Counted from the stretch's first letter, positions 1 to 8,445 are shown. The stretch: 64,000 nucleotides of DNA from JAAEPI01 sp965212145 (GCA_965212145.1 CBDBUY010000009.1:372001-436000), one strand, 5' to 3'. Numbers and translations are program-made. The notes: generated by a model from the letters alone, not told the origin.

Positions 1-1
1 G

Positions 2-157
2 CGTATTCAGTACGCAGATTACTTGATTCGGAAAAATAAAGTGAAAAGTGCTTCTGAGGCGGCTAGAATGGTAGGCATTAAGAATGTAACAACCTTCAAT
101 AAGCAATACGAGAAGAGGTTCGGAAATAAACCGACCGAATTATTCGAAAACTCTTAA
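2..157 (+). CDS. AraC-type transcriptional regulator, C-terminal fragment (partial)
   Basis: The open frame enters from the left edge and ends at the TAA at 155-157, giving 51 residues. The segment reads as the second helix-turn-helix of an AraC/XylS DNA-binding domain: RIQYADYLI, then SEAARMVGIKN and the closing FNKQYEKRFGNKPTE, which matches the family signature around the F.R.F...G..P motif. In Bacteroidota such domains often end hybrid sensor regulators, so the full protein may be much larger. Nothing can be said about the effector domain. The stop overlaps by a few bases the end of a small minus-strand gene remnant, so the two genes converge. Confidence 0.7.
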   Translation, partial: RIQYADYLIRKNKVKSASEAARMVGIKNVTTFNKQYEKRFGNKPTELFENS

Positions 158-458
158 TGATTCGCGATCTCAGTAAGCTGTGCTTCACTGAAAGCGTTAA
201 AGTAGGCATTAACAGTCCCGGGATTCTCTATGAAAATTTCCGGAGAGGTATTGAAATGATTTACTTTCTTGGAGGATAGTAACCTCGAAAGGCCTCTTGA
301 AATCTTATTTTCACGGTTAAGCATAATGAGCAGATTTAGGCGTTGTATGAACCAATATTGACCATTGAATTCCGGCTTCTTTTTCGTTGCAAAGTCATTT
401 TAAAACCAATGATTGCAGCCAGTGCCGAAATGATAATTAATACAAGTTTTTTGTTCAT
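154..458 (-). pseudogene. Small gene with an apparent frameshift, unknown function
   Basis: From an ATG at 456-458 (minus) the frame reads MNKKLVLIIISALAAIIG, a short hydrophobic membrane or signal segment, then ends after about 40 codons. A second frame on the same strand is open from near 390 down to a TAA at 154-156 and encodes a protein-like tail including YWFIQRLNLLIML and FIENPGTVNAYFNAFSEAQ. One extra A in the A-run near 380-385 would join the two into a protein of about 101 residues. This suggests a recent frameshift, or a sequencing error in a homopolymer. The family is not recognised. It could also be chance open sequence, because the second half has no good start of its own. Confidence 0.4.
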
Positions 459-512
459 CACGTCCTTAGGGCACACTTGAATAAAGCCCCCCCTAAAAAT
501 CTCATAAAAAAA

Positions 513-1331
513 TTATTGAACGACAACCGATCCTGACTGAACAGCGGATGCACCAAAGAATCCTAATACCAACTCGTCGCTATCGGTATATCGTAAATTG
601 CCTTGTAACACTGCCGGGGCTGTCCCTGAAGAACTGCCTAGGGAAGTCGTTTGTAACTTGAGTAATTCCAGAAAATCAAAGGCTTCCTTACTGAGGGACA
701 AGAGCTCAATTGTGACTTCATCTCCCTGGTCGTATTCGAACCTAGAGATATTGTGAGGTAGGAGTTGACCATTGATGAATTGATCACTGAGTAGCTCGAG
801 TTGTTCTGGGTCGTTAAGTAGTTCGCCATTTTTGAATCCTTTGTAGCGGTAATAATTCTCCTCATCCTGTGGATCTTGAGTTTGTACTACCGGATAGTAA
901 ACCGTTTCGTCTTCCCCAGTATCGGGGTTTTGTCTAATAAATGAACTAATGGAAATGTTTTCAATAGCAGGGACTGGGTTCAGGTTTTCTGAATTGGATA
1001 CAATAGTTCGGCCATTCGAAAGGACTACCTCAAGGCTATAACCGATCGTTTCAGCACCAGCAAAAACATCAGAAACATAAACACCATCTGTGGTATGCAC
1101 GAAAGCTCGATCTACCGCCCCATCATTAACCGTTACAATGGCATCCTCAATGGGCTCCTCTTGTCGGTCAGAATCGAAGCTCACAGTTCGGGAAAGCTTC
1201 ACCCAATGCTGTTTGTCTTCATCGGTAACCCAGCCCTCAATGACCACAACGTTTTGGCCCGCAGGTATTTCGATATCAGGATTAGAACATCCCAAGATCA
1301 AAGCGGTCAATATGATCAGTAACTTTTTCAA
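513..1331 (-). CDS. DUF4249 family outer-membrane lipoprotein
   Basis: A 272-aa predicted lipoprotein. The N-terminus has a type II signal with lipobox LILGC and the acylated Cys at residue 15. The body (VVVIEGWVTDEDK near residue 30, beta-rich throughout) fits the DUF4249 family, which in Bacteroidota sits beside TonB-dependent receptors with an STN domain. Its ATG overlaps the stop of the receptor gene by four bases, so it is almost certainly translationally coupled and acts with the receptor at the outer membrane. The role is unknown; a surface accessory or ligand-capture function is inferred from context only. It is the last gene of the sigma/FecR/receptor operon. Confidence 0.8.
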   Translation of the reverse strand: MKKLLIILTALILGCSNPDIEIPAGQNVVVIEGWVTDEDKQHWVKLSRTVSFDSDRQEEPIEDAIVTVNDGAVDRAFVHTTDGVYVSDVFAGAETIGYSLEVVLSNGRTIVSNSENLNPVPAIENISISSFIRQNPDTGEDETVYYPVVQTQDPQDEENYYRYKGFKNGELLNDPEQLELLSDQFINGQLLPHNISRFEYDQGDEVTIELLSLSKEAFDFLELLKLQTTSLGSSSGTAPAVLQGNLRYTDSDELVLGFFGASAVQSGSVVVQ

Positions 1332-3943
1332 AACCTGAAGTTGTAAGTGACTGATGGAATGGCTGTTCTGAAAATCGAGTAGGGGATGGCTTCCGTCTGC
1401 CCGGGATCGGTCTCAGATTCTCGGAAGAAAAATGAATAGATGTTTCTTCTGGCGTAGACATTATAAATCGTAAATACCCAGCTGTCCCGGTTCTGTCTTG
1501 GCGCTCCAGATTTTCTGGTAGCTCTACCATCTATTTTTAGGGAGATATCCATTCGGTGGTAGTCAGGGAGCCTGTTTTGGTTTCTGTCCTCAAAATGGGG
1601 TACGATCTTCCCATCAAAAACGAATTTCCCTCTAGGCAGAGTCAAAGGCCGACCCGAGTTATAATTGAAAGTGCCGGATGCACTCACTCTGGGAGATATC
1701 TGATAAATTCCTGTCAAGGTGACGTCATGTAGCTTGTCAAAATCCGCGGCAAAAAATTTGCCTTCATTGATTTCCAGGGAAGAGAATTCATTCTGAAACT
1801 GCTGTTCACTTCTGGAAAGCGTATAACTCAGCCAGCCCCTCATTTTGCCAGTGTTTTTCTTGATGAATACTTCCAAACCATATGCTAGACCTATGCCTGC
1901 AAGTAATTCGGTTTCTAAGTTCTCATTAAACAATAGATCCGCCCCGTCTTTAAATTCAATCACATTGTTGATTTTCTTGTAATACAACTCAAGGCTGAAT
2001 TCCCAAAAATCAGAATTTGAGTTAGTGTAATAGCCTAATGAATAATGGGCAGATATGGTTGGCTCGATACTTCGATCACTGAGTTTCCAAATATCAGTTG
2101 GCGATGGTGATACCGTGTTGGAGATCAAATGAATAAACTGATAGGACTTGCTGTATGAAGCTTTGATAGATTGTCTAGAGGTGAGTTTGTAGTTCAAAGC
2201 CAATCTGGGTTCCCATCCAAGCCATCGGTTAAAAACCTTGCCCGACCCAATTGAGAGCGTGTCGGTAATGGTTTCATCAGTCATCGGTATGCCTGGCTGA
2301 TAATTATAAATATCTCCCGGTCCGAAATTTTGAAGTAAAGACCACCTGAGACCGTATTGAAAACTTAGGTTTGACGATACTTGTGAACTGTGGGACATAT
2401 AAAAGGCAGTTTCAAGTGCGTCTTCGTTATCCAGCTCCACTGGGATAGAGGATGCATTTTCATTGAAGGGTTGCCTTTCTCCGGGCTTCAGTTTGTGAAA
2501 CGTATTTTGAAGACCGAAATCAACACTGTTTCGAGGGTTTATGATGTAACCAAAATCTGCCTTAAATGAGATGTCTCGAATGAGCGATTTCCCAATGAAT
2601 GATCCGACTTCCTGAGGATCTTGAATTTGGTAGTTGTACTCAGAGACGATCCCAGTGAAATTGGAAAATAACCTCGGGTTAAAAATTTTGTTCCACCTCA
2701 ATGAAAATGACCTGTTTCCCCATTTTCTGATAGCATTGAAGCCAGCCCGGTTTCTGTCACGACCGTAGTAGGCAGAAAGAAACAATCGATTTTTGCTATC
2801 GATGCTCCAATTCACCTTGGCATTGAGATCTTGAAACGAAGTACGACTATCATCCAGGCTGGCATTTAAGAAATCCTCAATGGAGAAGTTGAGCAGTGAG
2901 CGCCTTGCAGAAACCAGGTAGGAAGACTCACCTTGTTTAATAGGCCCTTCAACAGTTAGTCTACCTGAAACAAGGCCTAAACCTCCTGAGGCATGGAATT
3001 CTTGATTGTTACCCTCTCTTTGGATGATGTTAATAACCGATGAAGCCCGCCCACCATATTGTGCCGGGATGTGCCCCTTCATGATTTCGACAGAATTCAC
3101 AACTTCGGGATTGAAAACAGAAATCAGACCGTAGAAATGATTGGGGTTATAAATCGGCGCTTCATCTAGTAGGATCAGGTTTTGATCAATGTCTCCGCCC
3201 CGTATGTTTAATCCGGTGGCGTCCTCACCAATGGATCTGATCCCTGGCAATGTGAGTGAATTCTGAAAGATATCCTGTTCCCCAAGGAAGTATGGGATGG
3301 GCCATTCGTCTCCTATGGAAATAGGAGTTAGACCTGGTATCATATTATCAACGTTGAATACCGGGTTCAGAGAGGTTACAGTGACCTCATCCAATTCGGA
3401 CACCTGAGGTGCGAGACTGATGATTTCCTGCCGATTCTTATCCAATGTAATGGTCTTGGTGATTTGTTCAAATCCTACATAATTGAACTGAATCGTATAG
3501 GTGCCGGATGAAAGCGTGAGGGAATAAAACCCGTAGGAATTGGTGGTGGTACCGGTCATTTTCTCGCTTACAATAATTGTAGCACCGATCAGCGCTTCAC
3601 CTGTCTCCCTATCCTTGATGCTTCCACTTAGGGTGAATTGTTTTTCCTGAAAAGAGAGTATTACCAACTCTTCAGATAGCATATACTGAATGTTTGCCTG
3701 AGAATTGAGCAGATTCAGTACCCGCCGCAGAGTCGTAGGGTTAGATTTAAGTTGAATTTCCTTTTCTGGCAGTACATCAGAGCTATATGCCAGCTTGATT
3801 CCTTGCTCGCGAATGCTAGAGAGTAAATCACTTACTTCATACAAGGACTTATCGAAACTTAATTCTTTATCAAGAACGGACTGTCCCCAGCTTAACTGGG
3901 CAAAGAAAATCGTAAGTAATAAACTTAAGAGAAGATTCTTCAT
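1328..3943 (-). CDS. TonB-dependent receptor with STN signalling and carboxypeptidase-like domains
   Basis: An 871-aa outer-membrane receptor. In order: signal peptide (about 1-20, ending WGQ), a secretin/TonB short N-terminal (STN) domain at about 27-90 that in this class signals to a FecR anti-sigma factor, a carboxypeptidase-regulatory-like beta domain at about 100-185, a plug at about 205-330 (LNIRGGDIDQNLILLDEAPI) and a beta-barrel ending in Phe (VTYNFRF), typical for BAM-dependent insertion. The STN domain plus the upstream FecR and ECF sigma genes mark it as a transducer: ligand binding outside should activate the sigma factor. The substrate cannot be read from sequence; no SusD partner is present, so a polysaccharide system is less likely than a small ligand. 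Confidence 0.9.
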   Translation of the reverse strand: MKNLLLSLLLTIFFAQLSWGQSVLDKELSFDKSLYEVSDLLSSIREQGIKLAYSSDVLPEKEIQLKSNPTTLRRVLNLLNSQANIQYMLSEELVILSFQEKQFTLSGSIKDRETGEALIGATIIVSEKMTGTTTNSYGFYSLTLSSGTYTIQFNYVGFEQITKTITLDKNRQEIISLAPQVSELDEVTVTSLNPVFNVDNMIPGLTPISIGDEWPIPYFLGEQDIFQNSLTLPGIRSIGEDATGLNIRGGDIDQNLILLDEAPIYNPNHFYGLISVFNPEVVNSVEIMKGHIPAQYGGRASSVINIIQREGNNQEFHASGGLGLVSGRLTVEGPIKQGESSYLVSARRSLLNFSIEDFLNASLDDSRTSFQDLNAKVNWSIDSKNRLFLSAYYGRDRNRAGFNAIRKWGNRSFSLRWNKIFNPRLFSNFTGIVSEYNYQIQDPQEVGSFIGKSLIRDISFKADFGYIINPRNSVDFGLQNTFHKLKPGERQPFNENASSIPVELDNEDALETAFYMSHSSQVSSNLSFQYGLRWSLLQNFGPGDIYNYQPGIPMTDETITDTLSIGSGKVFNRWLGWEPRLALNYKLTSRQSIKASYSKSYQFIHLISNTVSPSPTDIWKLSDRSIEPTISAHYSLGYYTNSNSDFWEFSLELYYKKINNVIEFKDGADLLFNENLETELLAGIGLAYGLEVFIKKNTGKMRGWLSYTLSRSEQQFQNEFSSLEINEGKFFAADFDKLHDVTLTGIYQISPRVSASGTFNYNSGRPLTLPRGKFVFDGKIVPHFEDRNQNRLPDYHRMDISLKIDGRATRKSGAPRQNRDSWVFTIYNVYARRNIYSFFFRESETDPGQTEAIPYSIFRTAIPSVTYNFRF

Positions 3944-3992
3944 TCGCCTTGATAGGAGGTGTAAACCTCGAAATCAAGCGCAAATTTAGAGC

Positions 3993-4889
3993 TTATTCGC
4001 AACCCTTTCCTTTGATCGAGATATTAGTTCCTTTTTGAGAAATGTTGACAGAAAGTATCGACTTTAAAGCCTCACACAGCTCATCCAAAGTCAGATTGTC
4101 AAAATCTGCCGTAAGTCGACATTTTGCAACTCTCTGGTTAAGCCTGAAGGTAACCTTGTAGTATTTCTCCAAGTCTCGAACGGCTTCACCAAGTGGTGTT
4201 TCATCGAATGAAAATTCACCCGTTCTCCAGCTATGCGTATTGTTCGGGACGTTTTCCAGCACACTGATTTGATGGGTGGATTTGTCCAGTTTGGCGAATG
4301 CTCCGGCAGCTAATTCAACTGATTCATTCAGGTTCGATAATGCGACCTTGCCATGAGTAACTGCCAACGTAATTTCTTTTTTCGATGAAGAAAGGTTGAA
4401 TGCCGTACCTAATACTTCGACAGTCCCGCCATTCATTTTAATATTGAACGGCTTGTCACTTTTCTGTACGTTGAAAAAGGCTTCACCGGTGAATGTAACC
4501 TCGCGTGAATTACCAAATTGCTCAGGATATTTTATCAAACTACCATTTGACAAAGTAACCTCCGTACCATCGGGTAGTAGAATGTTTTTTGTTTCGTCAT
4601 TGGACACAACCTCAATGAGGTCCGGAGATGATTCGTAATTGCGGACGATCACCACAGATGCGATCAATAATGCAACTACAGCTGCAACCTTTAATAAAGG
4701 CATGAGCTTAGATGTCTTAGCCACTTCTTTCTGGGAGATTCTTCCGGAAACCTTTTCCCAAGCTGCATTCACGTCTGGCTCGGGAGCAGATGCAGATGTG
4801 TTTTCATACATCCAATCAGCAAAATCGTCTCCTGAAGATTCTTGATGGTAGTGGTTTAAATTATATTTTTCAAGCATTTGGTCACTCAC
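3993..4889 (-). CDS. FecR-family anti-sigma factor (DUF4974)
   Basis: A 298-aa inner-membrane regulator. Residues 1-60 are cytoplasmic and acidic, one membrane helix lies at about 64-83 (LLKVAAVVALLIASVVIV), followed by a periplasmic FecR domain (about 93-190, with DGTEVTLSNGS and FTGEAFFNV) and a C-terminal DUF4974 domain (about 225-295, FSFDETPLGEAVRDLEKYY). In this family the periplasmic part contacts the STN domain of a TonB receptor and the cytoplasmic part controls the cognate ECF sigma factor. It lies between the sigma gene and the receptor gene with gaps of about 50 bp, consistent with one operon. Confidence 0.9.
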   Translation of the reverse strand: MSDQMLEKYNLNHYHQESSGDDFADWMYENTSASAPEPDVNAAWEKVSGRISQKEVAKTSKLMPLLKVAAVVALLIASVVIVRNYESSPDLIEVVSNDETKNILLPDGTEVTLSNGSLIKYPEQFGNSREVTFTGEAFFNVQKSDKPFNIKMNGGTVEVLGTAFNLSSSKKEITLAVTHGKVALSNLNESVELAAGAFAKLDKSTHQISVLENVPNNTHSWRTGEFSFDETPLGEAVRDLEKYYKVTFRLNQRVAKCRLTADFDNLTLDELCEALKSILSVNISQKGTNISIKGKGCE

Positions 4890-4945
4890 TGTGTTCTCAT
4901 GTCAATCCATTTCTATCACCCCCCTAAGGAAGTCTACAAATTATT

Positions 4946-5563
4946 TCAACTTTCTCTCTGATAGTATTCATAAACGGGTTTTAGCCATTCTCTGAGCTTT
5001 TTCAGAGCAATGCTCATTTGATTCTCTACAGTTTTTATAGAGATATCCATTTCTTCGGCAATTTCTTCATAAGTCAACCCTGCGTTTCTGCTAAGCACAA
5101 ATATCTGTCTGCATTTTGTTGGTAGCTGGTTTATAGCGTCCTCAATATGTTTTTTCATTAGCTCAGGATCACCGGATTTTTCAGGCTGATGGGTGATCAT
5201 CATGGCCAGATGGTTCTCTTCGAGCTCGTGTCTTCTGGGCTTTTCATACTTGATAAAATTCAAGCATTTGTTTTTGATGGCGGAGTAGAGATACGTTTTA
5301 AGCGTAGTTTTTATATCGATCTGCGAGCGCTTTTCCCAGAGATATAAAAAAACCTCCTGCGCCATTTCCTCAGCAGGGGCTTGCTCTCTGAGGTAATTGT
5401 AAGCGAACCGATAGAGCTCTTTATAATACCGATTAAACAAGGTCTCATAGGCTTTCAGGTCATCCTTTTTTACCTCCTCGAAAAGTGCAAGATCTTGTTC
5501 TGAAGACAACTTGAGTTTCTTTTTTTGATCAGTGGGCAATTTAGTGGATTGCAGAATTTCCAA
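4946..5563 (-). CDS. ECF RNA polymerase sigma factor (FecI-like)
   Basis: A 205-aa sigma-70 family protein of the extracytoplasmic-function group. Region 2 is at about 38-80 (LFNRYYKELYRFAYNYL, EMAQEVFLYLWEKR) and region 4 near the end (LPTKCRQIFVLSRNAGLTYEEIAEEM, with VENQMSIALKKLR as recognition helix). The next genes on the strand are FecR and a TonB receptor, so it should drive that locus and perhaps itself. No in-frame ATG precedes region 2; the start used here is a TTG at 5563, and nearby TTG codons slightly downstream are possible. It is divergent from a second ECF sigma gene that starts 58 bp away. Confidence 0.88.
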   Translation of the reverse strand: MEILQSTKLPTDQKKKLKLSSEQDLALFEEVKKDDLKAYETLFNRYYKELYRFAYNYLREQAPAEEMAQEVFLYLWEKRSQIDIKTTLKTYLYSAIKNKCLNFIKYEKPRRHELEENHLAMMITHQPEKSGDPELMKKHIEDAINQLPTKCRQIFVLSRNAGLTYEEIAEEMDISIKTVENQMSIALKKLREWLKPVYEYYQRES

Positions 5564-5620
5564 GGTTTTTTTTGGCTAATTTTAGAGAGGCTATGCAACT
5601 ATTCGGCCAAGGATGAGTCA

Positions 5621-6193
5621 ATGAAGAAAGAAAACCCAAAATTGGAAGCGCGGGCCTTTAGTATTCACTCCGACCTGATTGAGAGAGCGATCGGTAATGA
5701 TCGCGAAGCACAGTTTGAATTGTACAAGAAATACAATCAGGCCATGTATAATACGGCGCTGCGGATTACTAACAATACCGCAATGGCCGAAGATGTCATT
5801 CAGGAGGCTTTTTTGTCTGCTTTTCAATCTTTGGTTTTTTATCGTGGTGAGGCTTCATTCGGTTCATGGCTGAAGCGAATCGTTATCAACAAGGCGATTT
5901 CCATGGCCAGGAAGGAATCGAAATTGGAATTCCGCGAGGATACTGATTCATTTGATCGACCGGAAATTGTTGCCGATGAAGAAGATTACAATGTGGATTC
6001 GGTGATGAAGGCCATTGAGGAATTACCAGATGGTTTTAGGACAGTTCTAACCCTTTATCTATTGGAAGGGTATGATCATCAAGAAATTGCAACTATTTTG
6101 GATATTTCAGAGTCTACATCAAAGACCCAGTACAAAAGAGCGAAAGAGAAACTGCGATCACTGTTAAAAGAGAAAAATTATGGACAAGCTTGA
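5621..6193 (+). CDS. ECF RNA polymerase sigma factor (RpoE-like)
   Basis: A 190-aa sigma-70 family protein. The ATG at 5621 follows an AAGGAT element by a few bases and was chosen over longer in-frame extensions that would overlap the divergent sigma gene. Region 2 is at about 28-80 (YKKYNQAMYNTALRIT, EDVIQEAFLSAF) and region 4 at about 135-185 (LPDGFRTVLTLYLLEGYDHQEIATIL, then TSKTQYKRAKEKLR). The stop overlaps the downstream membrane-protein gene by 14 bp, a pairing typical for an ECF sigma and its membrane regulator. It belongs to a different branch from the FecI-like neighbour, so the pair is probably not a duplication. Confidence 0.88.
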   Translation: MKKENPKLEARAFSIHSDLIERAIGNDREAQFELYKKYNQAMYNTALRITNNTAMAEDVIQEAFLSAFQSLVFYRGEASFGSWLKRIVINKAISMARKESKLEFREDTDSFDRPEIVADEEDYNVDSVMKAIEELPDGFRTVLTLYLLEGYDHQEIATILDISESTSKTQYKRAKEKLRSLLKEKNYGQA

Positions 6194-6689
6194 GAAATTC
6201 ATCGTAGATCATAAACAGGATTTCGAAAAATCCAGAGATGCAGAAGCTGGTTGGGACAAGCTAAATAAAGCTCTCGGAAAACAGGAAAGAGCGGTCGACT
6301 CAATGATTTATTGGAAAGTGGCGGCTGTCATTTTCTTCATCAGCACTATTGCTCTGACGGTAATGAATGTGACCGGTGAACAGTCCGTGCCTGTTCAAGG
6401 AAATATGGCCTCAGAGTCTCTAGAAACTTTTTATGTCGAGCAGGTCAGCCTCAAGAAACAAGAATACTTGTCCATCGCGGATAAAAGTCAGAGCGATGAA
6501 CTAATGGGGGATTTGGAGAAAATGGATGAAGCTTATCAGGAGTTGAAAGATTCTTTTGAAGAGCTTGAGTCTGAAGAAATGGCTAGTGCGATGTTGGAAA
6601 ATCTGCGCTTAAGAATTTTCATCCTTAATGAGCAAATTGAAATTATCAGAAATGGAGATGATAATGAGGAGGCATATCACTCGTCGTGA
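6180..6689 (+). CDS. Putative membrane anti-sigma factor, coiled-coil periplasmic domain
   Basis: A 169-aa protein whose start overlaps the upstream ECF sigma gene by 14 bp, so it is coupled to it. Residues 1-39 are charged and cytoplasmic, a single membrane helix is at about 42-62 (YWKVAAVIFFISTIALTVM), and the rest is a Glu/Lys-rich helical domain with long acidic stretches (ELKDSFEELESEEMASAM) likely to form a coiled coil in the periplasm. No named family is recognised. Position and topology point to an anti-sigma or accessory sensor for the sigma factor; this is inference. It converges with ftsE with no gap. Confidence 0.65.
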   Translation: MDKLEKFIVDHKQDFEKSRDAEAGWDKLNKALGKQERAVDSMIYWKVAAVIFFISTIALTVMNVTGEQSVPVQGNMASESLETFYVEQVSLKKQEYLSIADKSQSDELMGDLEKMDEAYQELKDSFEELESEEMASAMLENLRLRIFILNEQIEIIRNGDDNEEAYHSS

Positions 6690-7400
6690 TTACCAAGACT
6701 TTGCCAGATCAAATTCTTCTACCGCCGAATCCAGTATTTTACCCTCAGCACACTTGAGAACCCGTTGTGGAAATTTATCAATGAACTGGTGATAATGAGT
6801 TGCCATTATCACCGAGGTACCGCTTCGGTTGATTTCATGAAACAATTTCACAATTCCTTCTGCCACCTCCGGATCAAGATTCCCGGTAGGCTCATCCGCT
6901 AATAAAATCTTTGGTTCATTCAGGAGAGCTCTAGCCACCACGACACGCTGCTGTTCTCCACCAGATAGCTGATGAGGCATTTTATTGGCCACTGCTCCAA
7001 GTCCCACTCGCATGAGCACTTCGGCCATGCGATTCTTCATCTTGGATTTGTCTTTCCATCCTGTCGCTTTCATCACGAAGGCCAGATTTTCGGAAACAGT
7101 CCGATCATAGAACAATTCGAAATCTTGAAAGATGATGCCTAGTTGTCTACGTAGGTATGGAATCTCCGATCTTTTGATTTTACGGATGTTGTGCCCAACC
7201 ACCTCAATGTCTCCTAAGCGAAGATCCAAGTCTGCATAAAAGGTTTTGAGTAAAGAGGATTTTCCACTGCCGGTTCGTCCGACCAGATAGACAAATTCAC
7301 CTTTTTCTACTTTGAATGACACATCCGTGAGAACAGCCGCGTTCTCCTGAAAAATGGTTGCATTTTCTACTCGAATGACGGGTTCGTTGGAAATACTCAT
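6690..7400 (-). CDS. ftsE: Cell-division ABC transporter ATP-binding protein FtsE
   Basis: A 236-aa ATPase subunit. Visible motifs: Walker A GRTGSGKSS at about 41-49, Q-loop FQDFELF, signature LSGGEQQR, Walker B ILLADEPTGNLD and the switch histidine in MATHYH. The sequence around the Q-loop and the DRTVSENLAFVMKATGW segment is FtsE-like. FtsE works with the membrane protein FtsX to control peptidoglycan hydrolysis at the septum; ftsX is not adjacent here, which is common in Bacteroidota. It is the last gene of a three-gene minus-strand operon after the aldolase and a 67-aa protein, with a 2-bp gap. Confidence in the ATPase is very high; the FtsE label is slightly less certain. Confidence 0.85.
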   Translation of the reverse strand: MSISNEPVIRVENATIFQENAAVLTDVSFKVEKGEFVYLVGRTGSGKSSLLKTFYADLDLRLGDIEVVGHNIRKIKRSEIPYLRRQLGIIFQDFELFYDRTVSENLAFVMKATGWKDKSKMKNRMAEVLMRVGLGAVANKMPHQLSGGEQQRVVVARALLNEPKILLADEPTGNLDPEVAEGIVKLFHEINRSGTSVIMATHYHQFIDKFPQRVLKCAEGKILDSAVEEFDLAKSW

Positions 7401-7402
7401 GG

Positions 7403-7606
7403 CTACAAGTTTAGCTTTTCTAATTTACCAAAAGGTAAATTGGTGATCAGTTCATTCAACTCAGCCTCCTTGTTCTCCAATCCGAATTTCTCTAATTTTT
7501 TGAGCGGTCGATCCGCTCTGAAATATGCGACAAGAACGAAATCATCGTCACGAAACTGGATGTAATCAGGAATCTTAGCTTTCCCTTTTACTTTAATAAT
7601 GTACAT
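7403..7606 (-). CDS. Conserved small hypothetical protein (67 aa)
   Basis: A 67-aa protein that begins on the last base of the aldolase stop codon and ends 2 bp before ftsE, so it is part of the same operon. It is mixed alpha/beta with YIIKVKGKAKIPDYIQFRD and then FVLVAYFRADRPLKKL; no signal peptide, membrane segment or cysteine motif. The family is not recognised. Its tight packing between two genuine genes and normal amino-acid composition argue that it is translated. Confidence 0.7.
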   Translation of the reverse strand: MYIIKVKGKAKIPDYIQFRDDDFVLVAYFRADRPLKKLEKFGLENKEAELNELITNLPFGKLEKLNL

Positions 7607-8262
7607 CAGGCGTTACCCTTGTTATAATCTGCAAGAAATTGTTCGAGTCCTCGGTCAGTGAGAGGATGGTTTAGGAGACCGGTGATAACCTTCAATGGGC
7701 AGGTAGCTACATCAGCGCCAGCTTCAGCGCATTGGATCAAGTGCATGTTATGTCTAATGGAAGCAGCTAAAATCTCCGTTTCAAACGCATAGTTGTCATA
7801 AATCTGCACGAGCTGTTCAATCAGAGCAAGACCGTCGGCACCCACGTCATCCAATCGACCTAAAAATGGCGATACGTAGCTTGCGCCGGCTTTTGCGGCA
7901 AGGATCGCCTGGCCTGCATTGAAAATCAGCGTACAATTGGTTCGAATCCCCTCTGAACTCAATGATGAAATTGCCTTAACCCCGTCTCGGATCATAGGGA
8001 TTTTCACAACGATCTTGTCGTCTATTTTGGCTAATTCTTTTCCTTCTGCAACCATTTTATCGAAATCAGTTGCGATGACCTCTGCACTCACATTGTCATC
8101 CACAATGTCACAGATCGCCTTGTAATGTGCCAGAATGTTTGCCTCACCGGTTATGCCTTCTTTGGCCATTAATGAAGGGTTGGTCGTGACGCCATCTAAA
8201 ACGCCTAAATCCTGTGCTTCTTTGATTTCGTCAAGGTTCGCTGTGTCGATAAAAAATTTCAT
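7606..8262 (-). CDS. fsa: Fructose-6-phosphate aldolase / transaldolase family protein
   Basis: A 218-aa class I aldolase of the short transaldolase/FSA family. The N-terminus MKFFIDTANLDEIKEA, the TTNPSL motif at about 26-31, the Schiff-base Lys87 in VVKIPM, and the C-terminal GADVATCP segment are diagnostic. It acts in the cytoplasm on sugar phosphates, either transferring dihydroxyacetone (transaldolase, pentose phosphate pathway) or cleaving fructose 6-phosphate; sequence alone does not separate the two, and Bacteroidota proteins of this length are usually called transaldolase. It is the first gene of the operon with the 67-aa protein and ftsE. Confidence 0.88.
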   Translation of the reverse strand: MKFFIDTANLDEIKEAQDLGVLDGVTTNPSLMAKEGITGEANILAHYKAICDIVDDNVSAEVIATDFDKMVAEGKELAKIDDKIVVKIPMIRDGVKAISSLSSEGIRTNCTLIFNAGQAILAAKAGASYVSPFLGRLDDVGADGLALIEQLVQIYDNYAFETEILAASIRHNMHLIQCAEAGADVATCPLKVITGLLNHPLTDRGLEQFLADYNKGNA

Positions 8263-8296
8263 TATTGTATTTGTTGGAGGTGAATTATTAGCAAGT

Positions 8297-8328
8297 CAAA
8301 TTTAGGGCAGTGCGGGGAGCCTAAAGGG
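8297..8328 (-). promoter_or_regulatory. Bacteroidota-type promoter for the aldolase operon
   Basis: On the minus strand a TAAATTTG box (8297-8304) fits the Bacteroidota -7 consensus TAnnTTTG exactly, with a TTTA at the -33 position 17 bp upstream (about 8322-8325). Transcription would begin near 8290, giving a leader of roughly 30 nt before the aldolase ATG. Confidence 0.45.
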
Positions 8329-8338
8329 TTAATAAAAG

Positions 8339-8436
8339 AAAAAAGCAAACGAATATCGCACCGCTACAACCACTTACCCTTGCTGCGATCAAGCCCTGGG
8401 GGATTCGGTGGGAGCTGGTCGTACCCGTTTGCCACC
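8339..8436 (-). ncRNA. ffs: Small signal recognition particle RNA (4.5S RNA)
   Basis: The minus strand folds into one long hairpin: GCAAACG at 8426-8432 pairs with CGTTTGC at 8345-8351, and the upper part carries the conserved SRP domain IV strands CCCCCAGGGC and GCAGCAAGGGTAAG. A T-run (8339-8344) follows the 3' arm directly, so the end is a natural terminator. The RNA binds Ffh and targets membrane proteins to the translocon. The apical loop reads TTGATC rather than the usual GGAA-type loop. A perfect TAATTTTG promoter box lies just upstream. Exact 5' end is estimated. Confidence 0.8.
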
Positions 8437-8437
8437 G

Positions 8438-8445
8438 CAAAATTA
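8438..8445 (-). promoter_or_regulatory. -7 promoter element for the SRP RNA
   Basis: TAATTTTG on the minus strand matches the Bacteroidota TAnnTTTG box exactly and ends two bases before the inferred 5' end of the SRP RNA hairpin. A TTGG lies about 16 bp further upstream at the -33 position. Confidence 0.55.

Noticed and set aside
7140..7160. TACGTA core inside ftsE as a member of the nitrate motif set
   Set aside because: It is in coding sequence and single; a hexamer of this composition is expected about 15 to 20 times by chance in 64 kb.
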